Source: Apis mellifera (Eukaryota; Arthropoda; Insecta; Hymenoptera; Apidae). Taken from it: a stretch of DNA of 64,000 nt. This document shows positions 22,331 to 35,060 of this stretch, one piece after another. Every line of letters starts with the position of its first letter. Positions within the stretch are counted from its first letter, which is position 1. Location of the stretch: assembly GCF_003254395.2 (NCBI RefSeq), contig NC_037638.1:2981001-3045000 (forward strand), written 5' to 3'. The notes under the pieces were generated by a model. That model saw only the letters and a program-made list of their open reading frames with translations, did not search any database and was not told the origin of the DNA. Both the position numbers and the translations under genes were made by a program.

Positions 22331-25085
22331 AAATATATAATGGTTAAAGAAGGAAAGATATTGCGCGGAAGAAAGGTTATAGGTTATGTGTCGTTTCTTC
22401 CATTACTTTTAATCGAACGTTTCTCGTGCCTGAAACTTTTTTATCGACCTGTCGAGAATCGGTCGATAACGTAAACACGATTAGGTAAAGAAAGGACAAG
22501 TATATAAACACAACAGGTTATATATTTCTACTATTTGTTATTTTTTTTCCATTATTAATAATGGAACGTTTGTTTATCTCTATCTGTCGAGAATCGGTAA
22601 CGACACAATTAAATAGAAGGACACATTTTCTATTTCCATTATTAATAAAGGAACGAATTTACGACCGAAAAACGGTTTGTCTGTTATATCGTTACCAGCC
22701 AAGAATCAACACCGATCGGTGAATGCAATTCACGTGTCCTTTCCTTCCCACGATTGTCATTTAACGCACGCGTACCGAATTCGTGACCGGCGTCTATTTA
22801 TTCGAAAAAAACCAGTCTTACCGTAAATTGGATAAAATTGGCCATAAACTCCTTCCTCTTACTTACCCGCTTACGTCCACGCTCTCTACAGTTTCGTGAC
22901 GATATAGTTACGAAACTCGGGCCTCGGATCGAATAAAAATATTTCCAGCTTATGACGACGTTCCCTCCTCCTCCCACCACCGCTCGATTTCCGCTTCCCT
23001 TCGCCCGGCTCTACTATTCGCCCGCCTCGGCTCGATCTCTTCGGGGGAGCATCAATTACGGCGCACGACCACCAGACCGGTGGTTGTGAAATATTTTATG
23101 GACTCGTTCGTATGCGAAACGATCCAAGGATCGCTCTTTCCTTGTTCCGGCTGATTATTCATCGCCCCTCCACCTCCCCTCTTTCAACTTCGATTCGAAA
23201 AGTTTTGCTCGAGTTTTATTGTTGTAGCTGACTATGTACCCGGTCAGCTTTGATCGAGTAATTAATTTTGTGGCCCGGGTGTACAGGTTTTTGCGGGGGA
23301 AATTTAGTACTTGGGGAACTTGGTTCCAAGTTGTGTTATCCTTTTTTTTTTTTTCCTTCTTTTTAAAACGATCGATTCGATTAACGGTCGATTAACGACA
23401 CTTTTGATTAAATTTACCGTTTAAAAGTGCGATTGAAACCGATTGCTTTCTTTGCGTTCTTCCTTTTATCGTGGCAATTAAAACTCAAGTGGATATATTC
23501 GCGAATATATTTCTTTTTTCATTCTATGATATATAATAAAGTTTCGTATTGCTATAAGTTTTCTCTTTCGATTCAAAATTCAAATCTTCTCTTTTGGAGC
23601 ACGATCCAACAATTTCCAGAAGAATTCTTCCGCCAATCTGGAGAAGAGATACTCGAGATTTAAAAAAAAAAAGAAAGAAATTTCGAATCCCTGTATTAGA
23701 GGAATATTCAACGCAATCCAACTTGTCAAATTAACAACCCTTGCGGAGGATAAAGTCGCGGCACGCGGAACAGTTTCATAAATTTGAAAATTCGACCCCT
23801 CTAATTAACCAATATTGAGAAACGGAAACTTGGGTCCGCGCCGCCCATCTTCGCACGAACGAGACGAGATTTATTCGTTAACATGCGACCTGCATCGTGC
23901 CTCTCTCGAGTTAATAACGCGAGTTCTCCCGCGCCACGCCTTTGCGAGGCGATCCTTAACTCGGAAGGTTGTGCCGCGGCGCACAAAAGGGGGCTGGAAA
24001 ATTGGGTCTGGGCTTTCCTTTTGCGACGAGGAACTACACGGGGAATACGTAATGGCCGCGCGTGTTTACCCTCCCCCGCGAATACGACGGGTCCAAGTTT
24101 TCGCGTCGGCGTGCACCTCATTTACACGCGGCTCTTTTTATTCCGCGAAATTTTCTCCTTCCTCTCGAAAAGATGTTCCTCCCCTCTCCCTCTTTCCAGT
24201 CTGACTCGTTGTTTTGACGTTGATGAAGTTCTCGCGAATGTCCTTTCGTCTTTTTCCTTTTTTTTCGTCTCGTTTACGTTCTTTAAGAAGGGAGAAGGAG
24301 AGGAGAGTTAAGAATCTGCACAGAGTTAGTTCTCCAGTTGCTGTATTTCGCGCGTTTAAATTTTGATAATGCTGGATTTAAAGGGAAAGCTGTGAAAGAT
24401 ATTTCGTAGCCCAGTTTCTTTCTTCTTATTCGAGTTGAAGTTTTATCTTTCAAATTAATGATTTTATTTTTTTAAGGTTACGATAAATTGGTATTAAAAA
24501 GTATGTACGAGCTATCTGTCCAGAAAATTTCTTTGAATCATTTGTTTGTAAGTGTATATTATAAATGTCTTTTTCCAATTAATAAATAGATTAAATCTTT
24601 CATATCAATATTAGCAATATTATCTTTCTCTCGTTGAGTTACGATTTTAAAAGGAAAAACTAAAGAAGAAGAAATTGCACAGCTTCTGAAATCGAAAATC
24701 GTATAAGCAGTTAACGAGTGACGGGCAGCCATTAAGATCGCGTGAGTCGAAAGTTGGCCGGTCGACAAGCGTGGCGGAACGTGCTTGTTTCCACGGTCCA
24801 CGTATCCCCTGTATTCCCAAATGAAGCCATTCACGGCCTAAAGTGGCCCATTCTCGGATTAATAACGTTTGCATATTACGCGACGATCTTAAACCGTTGG
24901 CCGTTTCTCGCACGCGCGTCCGCACAGTCGAGGAGGATCCAGTGGCCATTCGAGGGATCCCTCTCCGTTTCCACGTTTCGTGGCGCTGCCATCGAGTTTC
25001 ATCATTAACATTCGCAACTTCTCTGTTCGCTCGCCAATTCTCTGTTTTCTCTTTCCGTGGCGCTTAGGATGATCTCTTTTTTCGA
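22330..25085. other. Mixed non-coding stretch
   Basis: At 22,390-22,660 the phrases CTGTCGAGAATCGGT and TTCCATTA recur twice at about 130 bp, a weak direct duplication. 22,730-23,330 and 23,810-24,200 are CpG-richer, and frames of 106-142 codons overlap in the latter on both strands without any domain. 24,700-25,010 is another balanced block. 24,310-24,690 is AT-rich. No gene recognised. Confidence 0.55.
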
Positions 25086-25089
25086 GCGA

Positions 25090-25918
25090 GAATTGACTTT
25101 CTCTTACATAATTGGAGGCAATGACTCTTTCATTTTCTTTTTAAAAATGAAAAATATTCGAATCGATACCTAAACTTCTTCCTCCGTTTTTTGCAAAAAA
25201 TACCCTCCATATATAAATTTAGATTTCTAATCATTCTTATAAAAAAGAAAAAAGGGCTAATTACAATACGTGAATGAACGAATTTCTCGTAACTTTGTGA
25301 AATTCTTTTTTATTGACCAAGCAATCGTATGACTAAGCAAGACGAAACGCAAGATTGATAGATGGCGTCACGAAGTGAGAAAGAAAGAGACGGTGGATGG
25401 AGAAACACGGAAGAGAGAGAGAGAGGAAAGGGAGATAGCGCGGAAGGAGGGCTGTTTCGCGCTAAGTACAAGGGCGAACAGTATAAATGAATTGACTTTC
25501 TCTTACATAATTGGAGGCAATGACTCTTCGTTTCATTTTCTTTTTAAAAATGAAAAATATTCGAATCGATACCTAAACTTCTTTTGTGTTAAATGTTTTT
25601 CGTAATCGAAAAATACCCTCCATCTATCAAATTTAAATTTCTACGATTCTAAGGATATCCATCTTACATAAAAAGAAAAAAGGGCTAATTATAATACATG
25701 AATGAACGAATTTGGCGTAACTTTGTGAAATTCTTTTTTATTGACCAAGCAATCGTATGACTAAGCAAGACGAAACGCAAGATTGATAGATGGCGTCACG
25801 AAGTGAGAAAGAAAGAGACGGTGGATGGAGAAACACGGAAGAGAGAGAGAGAGAGGAAAGGGAGATAGCGCGGAAGGAGGGCTGTTTCGCGCTAAGTACA
25901 AGGGCGAACAGTATAAAT
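25090..25918. repeat. Recent tandem duplication, two units of ~400 and ~430 bp
   Basis: Unit 1 runs from 25,090 to 25,488 and unit 2 from 25,489 to 25,918. Both begin AATTGACTTTCTCTTACATA and end in GGCGAACAGTATAAATG. The right part (25,254-25,488 versus 25,682-25,918) is almost identical, including a GA-rich run and GATGGCGTCACGAAGTGAGA. The middle part (about 25,180-25,250 versus 25,585-25,680) differs by several indels. No transposon termini. The uneven divergence fits local gene conversion or staged duplication. Confidence 0.95.
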
Positions 25919-26282
25919 GTTAGGGTACACCCTCGTAGAGGTGGCGAACGCGTGTTATGCGCCTGACATTTAAATATCGTACTCTCGAGAACTTGAGGCC
26001 TGCCTCGTACTACTGCTATCGATTGCAATTGCAGATAGGGCCGCTCGATCCCCCATCTAGTTTTTGCCCTTTACCCCTACTGCTTTTCGATCCCGATTCC
26101 CGTTTAATAGTGTCTTCCTCCTCCCGACTCAAGTTTCCCGACTCGCTTTCGCGCGATGTAATTAGGGCCCGATCGAAATAGGGATCCTATTTTAATAAAA
26201 CGAAACTTTGGATTTCGAGTCTTTTCCTCTTTTGCTCTTTTGTGCAAGGGAAAAATTGTTGGTTAAGAATTTAAAGGATTTC

Positions 26283-26316
<34 letters not shown>

Positions 26317-28555
26317 TCTTTGTGCAAAAGGAAATTGTTCGTTAAAGGATTTTCTTGTGTTCTCTCTCTCTCTTACGTACGTAGAAGAAAATTCTTCGTT
26401 TATGTAAAGGAAAAAATTGGTTATTCAAGGATTTTTTTCCCATCGATTCAATCGAAAATATAAGTATCTCGTGCTTTGTGTAAGAAGAAAATTGTTTCTC
26501 TTATAAATTCGAAGGATTTTTTTTTCTTTTTTGAATTCGAATCGAATGATACGACAAAGATCTCCGTGTACATAGTTCCTTCCATTTAATCAGAAAAATT
26601 CCTCCGTAAGAAAAAAGAAAATCGTTCGTTTCGCTCAAGAATTATTGCGTTCTTTTATGAGCTTTTTTCCTTTCCAAAAGTATTGTGTAGTAGTATTCGA
26701 TCGATCTATACATCTTTGCATCCGTTGGAGGGGTAGTTTAGATCCCAATTACTTTAACCCAAGTAACGAAGTCTGAAAAGATTTCTGAATTCAACGGAAT
26801 TATCGGTTTACGCGATGTACACGGATTAACCGACCCGATCGTCGATAAAACCCTCCCTCGAAAGCGTAAATAACTGTTCAGAGTTATAAGTAGATCGTTA
26901 AAATTTGCCCTCGATCTTGAACGATATTCGAGCAAATTGTGTATTCTAGATGTAAACAGTCATAGACTCGAATCAATTCCCTTTTTACGAATTAAATTCT
27001 ATATTCTTCCCCTTCCTTTTTCTTCCTTTCATAAATATCCCCTTAAAATTGACTTGAAATTGTTTTGCAACTCAATGATTTGTAATTTCCTCAGATTCCT
27101 ACAACAAACAATATCTCGATAATCTTAGAAAAGAATTTCTATAGCAAGATAAATTTATTTTCGGAAAATTTTTCTTAATTTCATAATATTTTAAAGATTA
27201 CACCCTCTTAAGAGAAGCAACCCTTAATAATAATTCATTATCGATCTACTCGAACCTCTCCAACGATATCTCGCGAGTGGCGCAGCAATTATTCGTTCAT
27301 TCGGCTCGATAAATAAGCGGAATGCCTCGTTTTATCCCCGAAATTTTTTCCACCCGCGACAGAGGGGGAGGATACGCGCCATTAATAATTAGTCGAGGCA
27401 CTGGCCGATGCACTATGGGAATCAATCGTAGTCGGCAACACGCGACTGGTACGGTACCAGCTGCATTGATACTGAGAGAAGGGAGAAAGTTTCGGACAGG
27501 CATTGGTCTCGGTTAAGTTTAAAACTCGGAAGGGGGGGTGTCGTCCCCCCTCCTACGTATTCGTTAGCTGACGAATTTTCCAAACGAACTCGCGTTAACT
27601 CTTCGGCATCAATCACCCTTCTCCTCTTTTTTTCTTTTTCTCTCTTTCTCTCTCTCTCTTTTTTCTCGCCGATTTGGAAAGTTTCGATTCCCACGACGGT
27701 GAATCGAGTTGATTAACAGTCAACGATTAAGATCGCTTTCGAGCTTCGATTTAATTCGAGCCACTGGTCGAAAACTTCTTGCGCCGATAGTTAAATCCTC
27801 GTTTCCCTCCCCCTTCTACATTTAATTCGGTTTAAACCGAAACGGAAGCGGCGGGAGCTTTTAACAAGCTGAAGTTTGATCGTTCTTTTAAAAATGTGAG
27901 TTTCTTTTTTTCTTTATTTTTGAAATTTCTGCATTTCGATTTTGTGATCGATCTGGATCGATCTGTGAAGTGAATACGTTTCGATCGAGGTGATTTAGAA
28001 GAATTTCTTTGATTTCTTTAGATTATAGATTATCGAGAAAAGTTGTATATTATAGTTCTCTCTCTTCGAGGAGAGAAAAATTCCACGAGATTCGTACCTT
28101 TCGTCTTCCGTTGAAATTTTCAAAGGAAGTTTATGATAGAAAAGAATGTTACACGTGGTTTTTTTTTTATTTTTCTTTAGTTAAGGAAACATCGATACGT
28201 CGATATTGTACCGATATACAGCCGGAGATCTCGCGTTGTGCAAGATTTATGTGTCTGTTTTATTAGAATGTTTCGAATGCATCTCGTGAATTTTATGGAT
28301 AATAAAAGTTTACAGTCTCGTTCTACTTTTTTTTATAATCAAGGTCTGTTGCATTTGTGTATAAATTTTAAAAAATTCAGGGAAAGAAGGAAGGAAAGAA
28401 ATCTAAAATATCTAAAAAAATTGTCAAACTGTATATTCCTCCATTATTCCTTCATTTCACAGAATCTTTTTCTTAAATATCAATCGAATACCCTGCTTCT
28501 CCCTTCTTCCAAGAGAATATATTTCAAACCGATTTCGTAGGCAAAATCTGCCGCA
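25919..28555. other. Mixed non-coding stretch
   Basis: Includes a TTA microsatellite (listed), a balanced block at about 27,240-27,560, a 16-bp palindrome TTCGGTTTAAACCGAA at 27,826-27,841, and a CT-rich run at about 27,620-27,665. 26,200-26,640 repeats a loose theme (GTGCAAGG/GTAAAGG, AAAATTGTT, AAGGATTT) several times, probably a decayed repeat. No gene recognised. Confidence 0.55.
26287..26316. repeat. (TTA)n microsatellite
   Basis: About ten consecutive TTA/ATT trinucleotides. Confidence 0.95.
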
Positions 28556-28980
28556 AAATCCGTGAAAACCGGATTTGCGTCCGGTTTTTCTCGTTCCGTC
28601 GCGTGTAATGGGCGGCGGCCGCGTCCGGTTCCGGTTCCGGAAACCGCGTATTAACCGGTGGATCTCGGTTGATAGAGCAGTTAATCATAGCAATTATGCC
28701 TACTTTTAGCGTTTAATCGGGCATCGGGCAATCTTGCGCGATGCGGCTTGTCGCCAGAAACAATATGCCAGCGCTAATGGGCTTTCTATTACGCGCGAGG
28801 ATAATCCAAATTCTCCGGATAATAATCCGGCCCACAATTTCATTTTCCATTAACGGGCGCGCGGCCGCCGGCGGATCGATCTCCGCGGAAAAGCGATCGT
28901 TCTCGATACCGTTAAAGGCTTTCGGCCGCCGATTAAACCGCGTTTCGCTCGATCGAGGATCGAATTAGAGTCGCCGCGAG
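28555..28980. promoter_or_regulatory. Candidate enhancer block with a Grainyhead-type motif cluster
   Basis: Five exact AACCGG or CCGGTT hexamers fall in 92 bp (28,567-28,572, 28,581-28,586, 28,625-28,630, 28,631-28,636, 28,653-28,658). The first two are the arms of a 9-bp inverted repeat, AAAACCGGA/TCCGGTTTT with a 6-nt loop (28,565-28,588). AACCGGTT-like sites are the established Grainyhead target. Downstream (about 28,800-28,832) are TAATCC cores of the Orthodenticle/Bicoid type. There is no good open frame. Enhancer function is an inference from motif clustering in a GC-balanced block. Confidence 0.4.
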
Positions 28981-30190
28981 TGGAATCGCCATCTTTTCCA
29001 CGATGCTTTTTTGCAATCGGTTTGAGGATTTTCAGGAATTATTATTTTTCGATTTTATTATTTGTGCATCCAATTATCCATATTTGATACGGTTCATGGA
29101 TAATTTTAAGAATTGATTAAACGATCTCGAAGCATAAATTTTTCCTGTCGATCAATCGCGGAATCGCCATTTTTTCCATAGTCCTTTTTGAAGGTTTAAA
29201 GATTTTTAAAAATTATTATTTTTCGATTTTATTATGTACGTCCAATTATCCATTTGGTATTTATTTACATCGATAATTTTAAGGATTAATTAAACGATCT
29301 CGAAGCGTAAATTTTCCTTGTCGATCAATCGCGAAATCGCCATTTTTTCCATAAGTTCTTTTTGAAGGTTTCAGGATTTTTAAATCGATCAATCTCGGTT
29401 GGCGCGGAATTTTTTCATGATCCTTTTTAAATCGGTTTGAGGATTTTCGAGAATTATTTTTTCGATTTTATTATGTGCACCCAATTATTGGTCTTTGTGT
29501 TCATCGATAATTTTTATTTATTTTAGCGATTAATTAAACGATCATTCCATGATTCTTTTTGAATTGATTTGGAGATTTTCGAGAATTATTATTTTTCGAT
29601 TTTATTATATTTTATTATATACGTCCAATTATCCATCTTGGTATTTATTTACATCGATAATTTTAAGGATTAATTAAATCTCGAAGAGTAAATTTTTCCT
29701 GAATCAATCCTCGATCAATCTCGGTTGGCGCGGAATCGCCATTTTTTCCACAGTTCTTTTTGAAGGTTTGAGGATTTTCAAAAATTATTATTTTTCGATT
29801 TTATTATATACGTCCAATTATTCATCATATATCCAATTATTCATCCGTATCGATAATTTTAAGGATTAATTAAACGATCTCGAAGCGTAAATTTTCCCTG
29901 TCGATCAATCACGAAATCGCCATTTTTTCCATAAGTTCTTTTTGAAGGTTTCAGGATTTTTAAAAATTATTATTTTCGATTTTATCATATACACCCAATT
30001 ATCCATCTTTGTGTTCATCGATAATTTTTATTTATTTTTTTTAGTAAATTTTTCTTGCCGATCAATCGCGGAATCGCTATCTTTTCCACAATTCTTTTTG
30101 AAGATTTGAGGATTTTCAAGAATTATTATTTTTCTATTATATATGTTCAATTATCCATCTTGGTATCAATTAATTAAATTTAAATTTTTT
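28980..30190. repeat. Tandem array A, ~75-185-bp units, about eight copies
   Basis: The anchor GAATCGCCATTTTTTCCA (or a variant) recurs at about 28,983, 29,161, 29,333, 29,407 (degenerate), 29,548 (degenerate), 29,728, 29,911 and 30,068. It is followed in each unit by TTCTTTTTGAAGGTTT, AGGATTTT, AATTATTATTTTTCGATTTT, CCAATTATCCAT and CGATAATTTTAAGGATTAAT. Copies differ by deletions of whole modules. No coding capacity or terminal repeats. Confidence 0.9.
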
Positions 30191-30850
30191 CTTGTCGATC
30201 CATCCCGATCTCGAAATCGAAACGGATAGCGCGACGAATATATCAGAGGAATTTTTTTCGAAAGTTGGAAATCGGTTGTTGATCGAAAGTGAAATTGGTA
30301 TTTCTCGGACACCCGGTATGCATGGATTGTCCTGTATATTTAATATAGAGGCGGGAGGGAGGTTGTCTCGAAGCGGGAGCGCATCCTGAGATAGCAAGTT
30401 TCCAAAGTTAATAAATCATGCTTGTAATTACGAGTAATTTCGCCGATTCCTGCGGCGCATCACTTTCTGCTTCAACTTTTCGTATAACTGGCGGCAACTT
30501 GCTGCCGACCAGGAGGAGAAGAAGAAGAAGAAGAAGAAGAAGAAGCTTCCAAGAGGAGTCGCGGCAGATGCAACAAACGAGAGGGGGAAAAAAAACACCA
30601 GGGTGAACTCTAATAAGCCACGTAATAGATCTTGTATATTAGTATCTCGTCTCATTTTCTTATTCCGTTTTCGTGTATTCCATTATTTATCGATTCGTCG
30701 TTCCGCTTTGCACAAATTATACGATCCTCCAAGCATCCCTTTCCACGAAATTCAATATTATCGAGCTTTTGCAACACGCTTTATTCAAAAGCGTCTTGAT
30801 AACTTTTTAAGAAATTGGACTACAAGAAAAAGAAATCAAACGTACGAGAG
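30190..30850. other. Non-coding stretch between two arrays
   Basis: Partly GC-balanced (30,210-30,560) with an AGA microsatellite at 30,514-30,546. An 83-codon frame at 30,603-30,854 has no recognised domain and runs into array B. No gene recognised. Confidence 0.55.
30514..30546. repeat. (AGA)n microsatellite
   Basis: About ten to eleven AGA trinucleotides, read as poly-Arg on the plus strand and poly-Phe on the minus strand. Confidence 0.95.
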
Positions 30851-32412
30851 TTAATTTCTTCACAGAGACAAGATTTTCGTACTTTCATCCGATCCAATAT
30901 TTCCAAAGGACCAACTACATTGTAAAACCACTTTGCACAAATGATACACGACCCTTAAATCTCCTTTCAATAAAATTCTTTCAATATTAGCTTTTTCAAT
31001 ACTCTTTATTCAAAAATATCTCAATGACTTGTGACGTTACTACTTGAACTACAGAAGAATCAAGAGAGTTTCCATGACATCTATTATGGATCAAATTTCT
31101 TGTTCTAACTCTTGTTCTAAATTTAATTTCTTCTCAAAGACAAAATTTTTGAAGATCATACCTTCGAATTTTCATCCGATCCAATATTTTCAAATACATT
31201 CATACATCACGATTCTAAAAGATTCCTTCTAAGGAAATTCAATATTATCCAGCTTTTCTAATATATTATTTATTCAAAAACGTCTTAATAAATTATTATT
31301 TTTCGATTCTATTATATATGTTCAATTATCCATCTTGGTATCGATTAATTAAATTTAAATTCTTAATAATACTTTTTAAGAAATTGGAACAAAAAAAAAA
31401 AGAAATCAAATGAGAATTTCCTCAACCGATTACGAATTAAGTTAATTTCTTCACAAAGACAAGATTTTCGAAAAAATCGTATCTTCGAATTTTCATCCGA
31501 TCCAATATTTTCAAATACATTCATACATCACGATCTTTAAAGATTCCTTCCAAAGTAAATTCAATATTATCCAGCTTTTCTAATATATTATTTATTCAAA
31601 AGTATCTTAATATCTATTTAAAAAATTGGATTACAAATAAATCAAACGTATGAGAGTTTCCACAACACTGATTACGAATCAGTTAATTTCTTCTCAAAGA
31701 CAAGATTTTCGAAAAAATCGTATCTTCGAATTTTCATCCGATCCAACATTTTCAAATACATTCATACATCACGATCCTCAAAGATTCTTTCCAAAGTAAA
31801 TTCAATATATCCAGCTTTTCTAATATATTATTTATTTAAAAGCGTTTTAATAATACTTTTAAGAAATTGGACTAAAAAAGAAATCAAACGAGAATTTCCA
31901 CAACACCGATTACGAATCAAGTTAATTTCTTCTTAAAAAAATCTTATCTTCGAATTTTCATCCGATCCAACATTTTCAAATACATTATTCATACATCATG
32001 ATCCTCGAAGATTCTTCTCTTCTCTTCAAAGTAAATTTAATATTATCCAGCTTTTCTAATATATTATTTAAAAGCATCTTAATAATATTTTTTAAGAAAT
32101 TTGGACTACAAAAAAAAGTCAACGTACGAGAGTTAATTTCTCCATAGAGACAAGATTTTCGTACTTTCGAATTTTCATCCGATCCAATATTTTCAAATAC
32201 ATTCATACGATACATCACGATCTTTAAAGATTTCTTCCAAAGTAAATTCAATATTATCCAGCTTTTCTAATATATTATTTAAAAGCATCTTAATAATACT
32301 TTTTAAGAAATTGGACTACAAAAAAAAGAAATCAAACGAGAATTTCCACGACACCTATTACGGGGATCGAGTTAATTTCTCCACAGATTTTCGTACCTTC
32401 GAATTTCCACCC
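30850..32412. repeat. Tandem array B, ~220-325-bp units, seven copies, with an array A fragment inside
   Basis: The anchor TTTCATCCGATCCAATATTT recurs at about 30,885, 31,171, 31,493, 31,733, 31,958, 32,174 and, degenerate, 32,405. Other shared modules are GTTAATTTCTTC, GACAAGATTTTCG, CATTCATACATCACGAT, TTCAATATTATCCAGCTTTT and AAGAAATTGGACTA. At about 31,291-31,361 a module matching array A (30,120-30,185; TTCAATTATCCATCTTGGTA shared) is inserted. The last unit merges into a GC-richer segment. No coding capacity. Confidence 0.9.
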
Positions 32413-33330
32413 GAGCCCCAATATTTCCCCAAGGAACGGAGCGCGCCGTGGTAAAACCACCTCGTTCTCGAGCCGTCGATCGGAAAGGGTGGAAGAAAAA
32501 TCGGTGCGGGCTAAACTCGGCCCCCCCTCCATTCGTCCGGATTAGGAATCCTCGCGTCCCTCCCTCCCACGAGAAGCGTCCAGGCCTGTGGAATAGGTCT
32601 GGAATAGTCTTGGATGTTAAATAGATCGATCCTTCCCCTCCCCCTATCTTTACCTTCCATCCTTTTTCGCCGCCCGTAGCAGGAGGGAGGAGGAAATAAA
32701 GCCTATCCCTCTCCCTCAGCCCAAGTCCATTGCCGCGCCCGTACCATTCCAGAGTCTCAAGAAATTTTCAATCAAACGTTCGGAATGCCCGGGGCCATCT
32801 ACATCGAATGCCACGACAGGAAATAATGCGTGGTCGCGAGGAACCAACCAACCCCCTCCAATCCCCTTCCTATCCCAAAGACGCGCTGCGAGGATGGGGC
32901 GCCTCCACACCCCGAAGAAAACCACCCCCCCTCGTGCCGACGTGCCCAATAATGGATGTGGGATTAAAGGGGGGGCCCTTTAGAGATTCGACTCTCGCGT
33001 ATGTGTGTGTATATGTTCGTGGAGGATGCAGACATCGTTTGATTTACGAGCTTGTCCGTTGTTTCTCAGGATTCTTTCGCATCCATAAAGCGGCAAGCCT
33101 GGTTTCGAGGATCCATTTTTGTTTATTCTGCAATTTCCCCTCCCCTCCCCTCTCCGACACGGTTCACCCGGCAGAAACGACTTTCGACTATCCATGCCCT
33201 TCTCTCCTTTCTTTTACTCTCTTTCTTGGTTCTCTTCGTAGACGCCCTTATTTCCTTACGGTCGTCATGGAGCACTGGCTGTCGGCCGAATAAAGTATGG
33301 CGCGACAGGTGAGAAAAGTTTCTCCGACTA
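32412..33330. other. GC- and CT-rich block, no gene recognised
   Basis: Frames of up to 187 codons cross it, but both strands are open at once and the translations are Pro/Ser/Arg-rich without a known domain. A short plus-strand ATG (33,299) is followed by GACAG|GTGAGAA at 33,311-33,312, which resembles the end of a tiny first exon. With no supporting signal I do not call it. It could be an unrecognised 5' exon or promoter block. Confidence 0.4.
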
Positions 33331-34722
33331 AAATCCGGGGGATTTTCCCCTGTCTATCCTCCCTTTCTCTCTCTCTCTTCCTCTTCGAATCGCGCGGTTT
33401 ACCGAGCTCGAAGAAAATATGAGAGAATGGTGGATCGTTAAGCCAGTTCTCGTTTGAGCAAGTAATTCTCTCTCTCTCTGTCTCTGTCTCGTTGAGTATG
33501 AAATAAAAAGAATTAGAAATTGTTGAGCGTAATTTTTTTTAGAGAATAATATTTGTTGGCATAAAATGAAATATATATAATCTATTAATAATAAAAGATA
33601 AATTAACGATCATGTATTAATATTTGTTATTGAAACGATTATATAAATAGGAATGAATTTGATTAATTGTTGGTATCAAGAAAATTTGTTTCCAGTTTAT
33701 TATTTCACGTAAGAAGAAATTATTCGAAAATGAAAAGGAAAAGTTCCAGTTTTTAAAAAAAATAAAATTAAAAATATCTGATAACAAATCCAATTGAAAA
33801 TATATATATAAACAATAATTAAAAACAAAAAAATTCTTGAAATTAGTGAAATAATCAATTATCCTAGGGATTTTATTTGGTGATTTAATATTAATTAACC
33901 TAATTCTGATTGGACAAAAATATTATTTGAATTAATTATTAATACAAACAAGATGACTAGAAATAAAATAAATCAATTGTGTATTTAAAATTTATAAATC
34001 GGTCAAAATTTTTCGAGTAAAAAATTCGGGGGGAGGAATCTATTCAAATACGATTCAATTTCGATATTTAATTTCGAAGGAATTCGGATTCGAAATATTT
34101 CAATTCTAAAATTTAACTGTCGATTAATTCTTATTTATGCGCATAAGTAATCTTCGTGGTTGAAATAGGTGAAAATTCGAATGGAATGAATTAAACTCTG
34201 TCAATGATTCAACGATTCTAATCTTGCGATTGTCAATTCTTCGATTTTAAAATTAACCATTTCACTCGTACTCGTGTAAATTGATCTTTTACGTATATAT
34301 ATATATAGAATAAAAAAAATAGAAGGACCAATGTTGCCAACTCGTTCGATGCAATTTTGAACGAAATTAGCCTTTCGAGCCGCGCAAATTGACCTTTATT
34401 CGCGCTTTAATAAATGACAAAGCGGCCAAAAAATGGGAGGAAGATTAAGAGTAATTTCGTAATTGTAAATCCCAATTGACGGACTGAAGAAACTAATCGT
34501 TCTTCCCCTCCTTTCTAACCTTTATCGCGTGTGATTATTTAACAAGCTTTTCCATGATGGTGCACCCTTCCATTCCTGTGTTTTGTCGGAAACAAACACA
34601 CAGAGCTCGAGAAGATTTACGACGCCGGCCATTTTAGCTTTATCGTATCGTTCGGTCGGATTGTAACAACGTTTAGGTCGAAGTGGAAAGGTAGAAACAA
34701 CAGCTTACTTTGTTTCTTTTTT

Positions 34723-34729
34723 TCCTCTC

Positions 34730-34766
<37 letters not shown>
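34723..34766. repeat. (CT)n microsatellite
   Basis: About twenty CT dinucleotides with one CG interruption near 34,741. Confidence 0.95.
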
Positions 34767-35009
34767 GCTCTTTTTATCGGTTGTTTAAAATTGTAGAAAT
34801 CTCTGAAGTGGGTTAACGAGTTTTCAGAGCCGTAAATTTTCTTCAGGATACAGTTTGTTCGCTTCTTGGGACTCTTGCTTCTTCGTAAATTGTAGATTTA
34901 TCGACACGCGGCTTATAGGATATTTATTATCGAGGATGTTGAATGGAAGATAAATACGATTAATTTGGAACCGAAAATTCTTCGGAAGATGGATTTGAAG
35001 GATACTTAA

Positions 35010-35060
35010 ATGCAAGAGAAAACTTTTCTCTTGCATCAATGACACTTCTCGATCATTGAT
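35010..35060. repeat. Double hairpin: 13-bp near-perfect palindrome plus 8-bp stem
   Basis: ATGCAAGAGAAAA (35,010-35,022), a single C, then the exact complement (35,024-35,036) make a 27-bp palindrome. It overlaps by two bases the next inverted repeat, ATCAATGA (35,035-35,042), 10-nt loop, TCATTGAT (35,053-35,060). A 13-bp palindrome is improbable by chance at this scale. A one-base loop favours a duplex binding site, cruciform or inverted-duplication scar over an RNA hairpin. Confidence 0.85.

Noticed and set aside
32730..33293. 187-codon plus-strand open frame
   Set aside because: Pro/Arg/Ser-rich read-through of a GC/CT-rich block that is open on the other strand too; no domain or splice support.
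33290..33320. ATG GCG CGA CAG followed by GTGAGAA as a tiny first coding exon
   Set aside because: Four codons with a plausible donor are common by chance and no downstream exon is recognisable.
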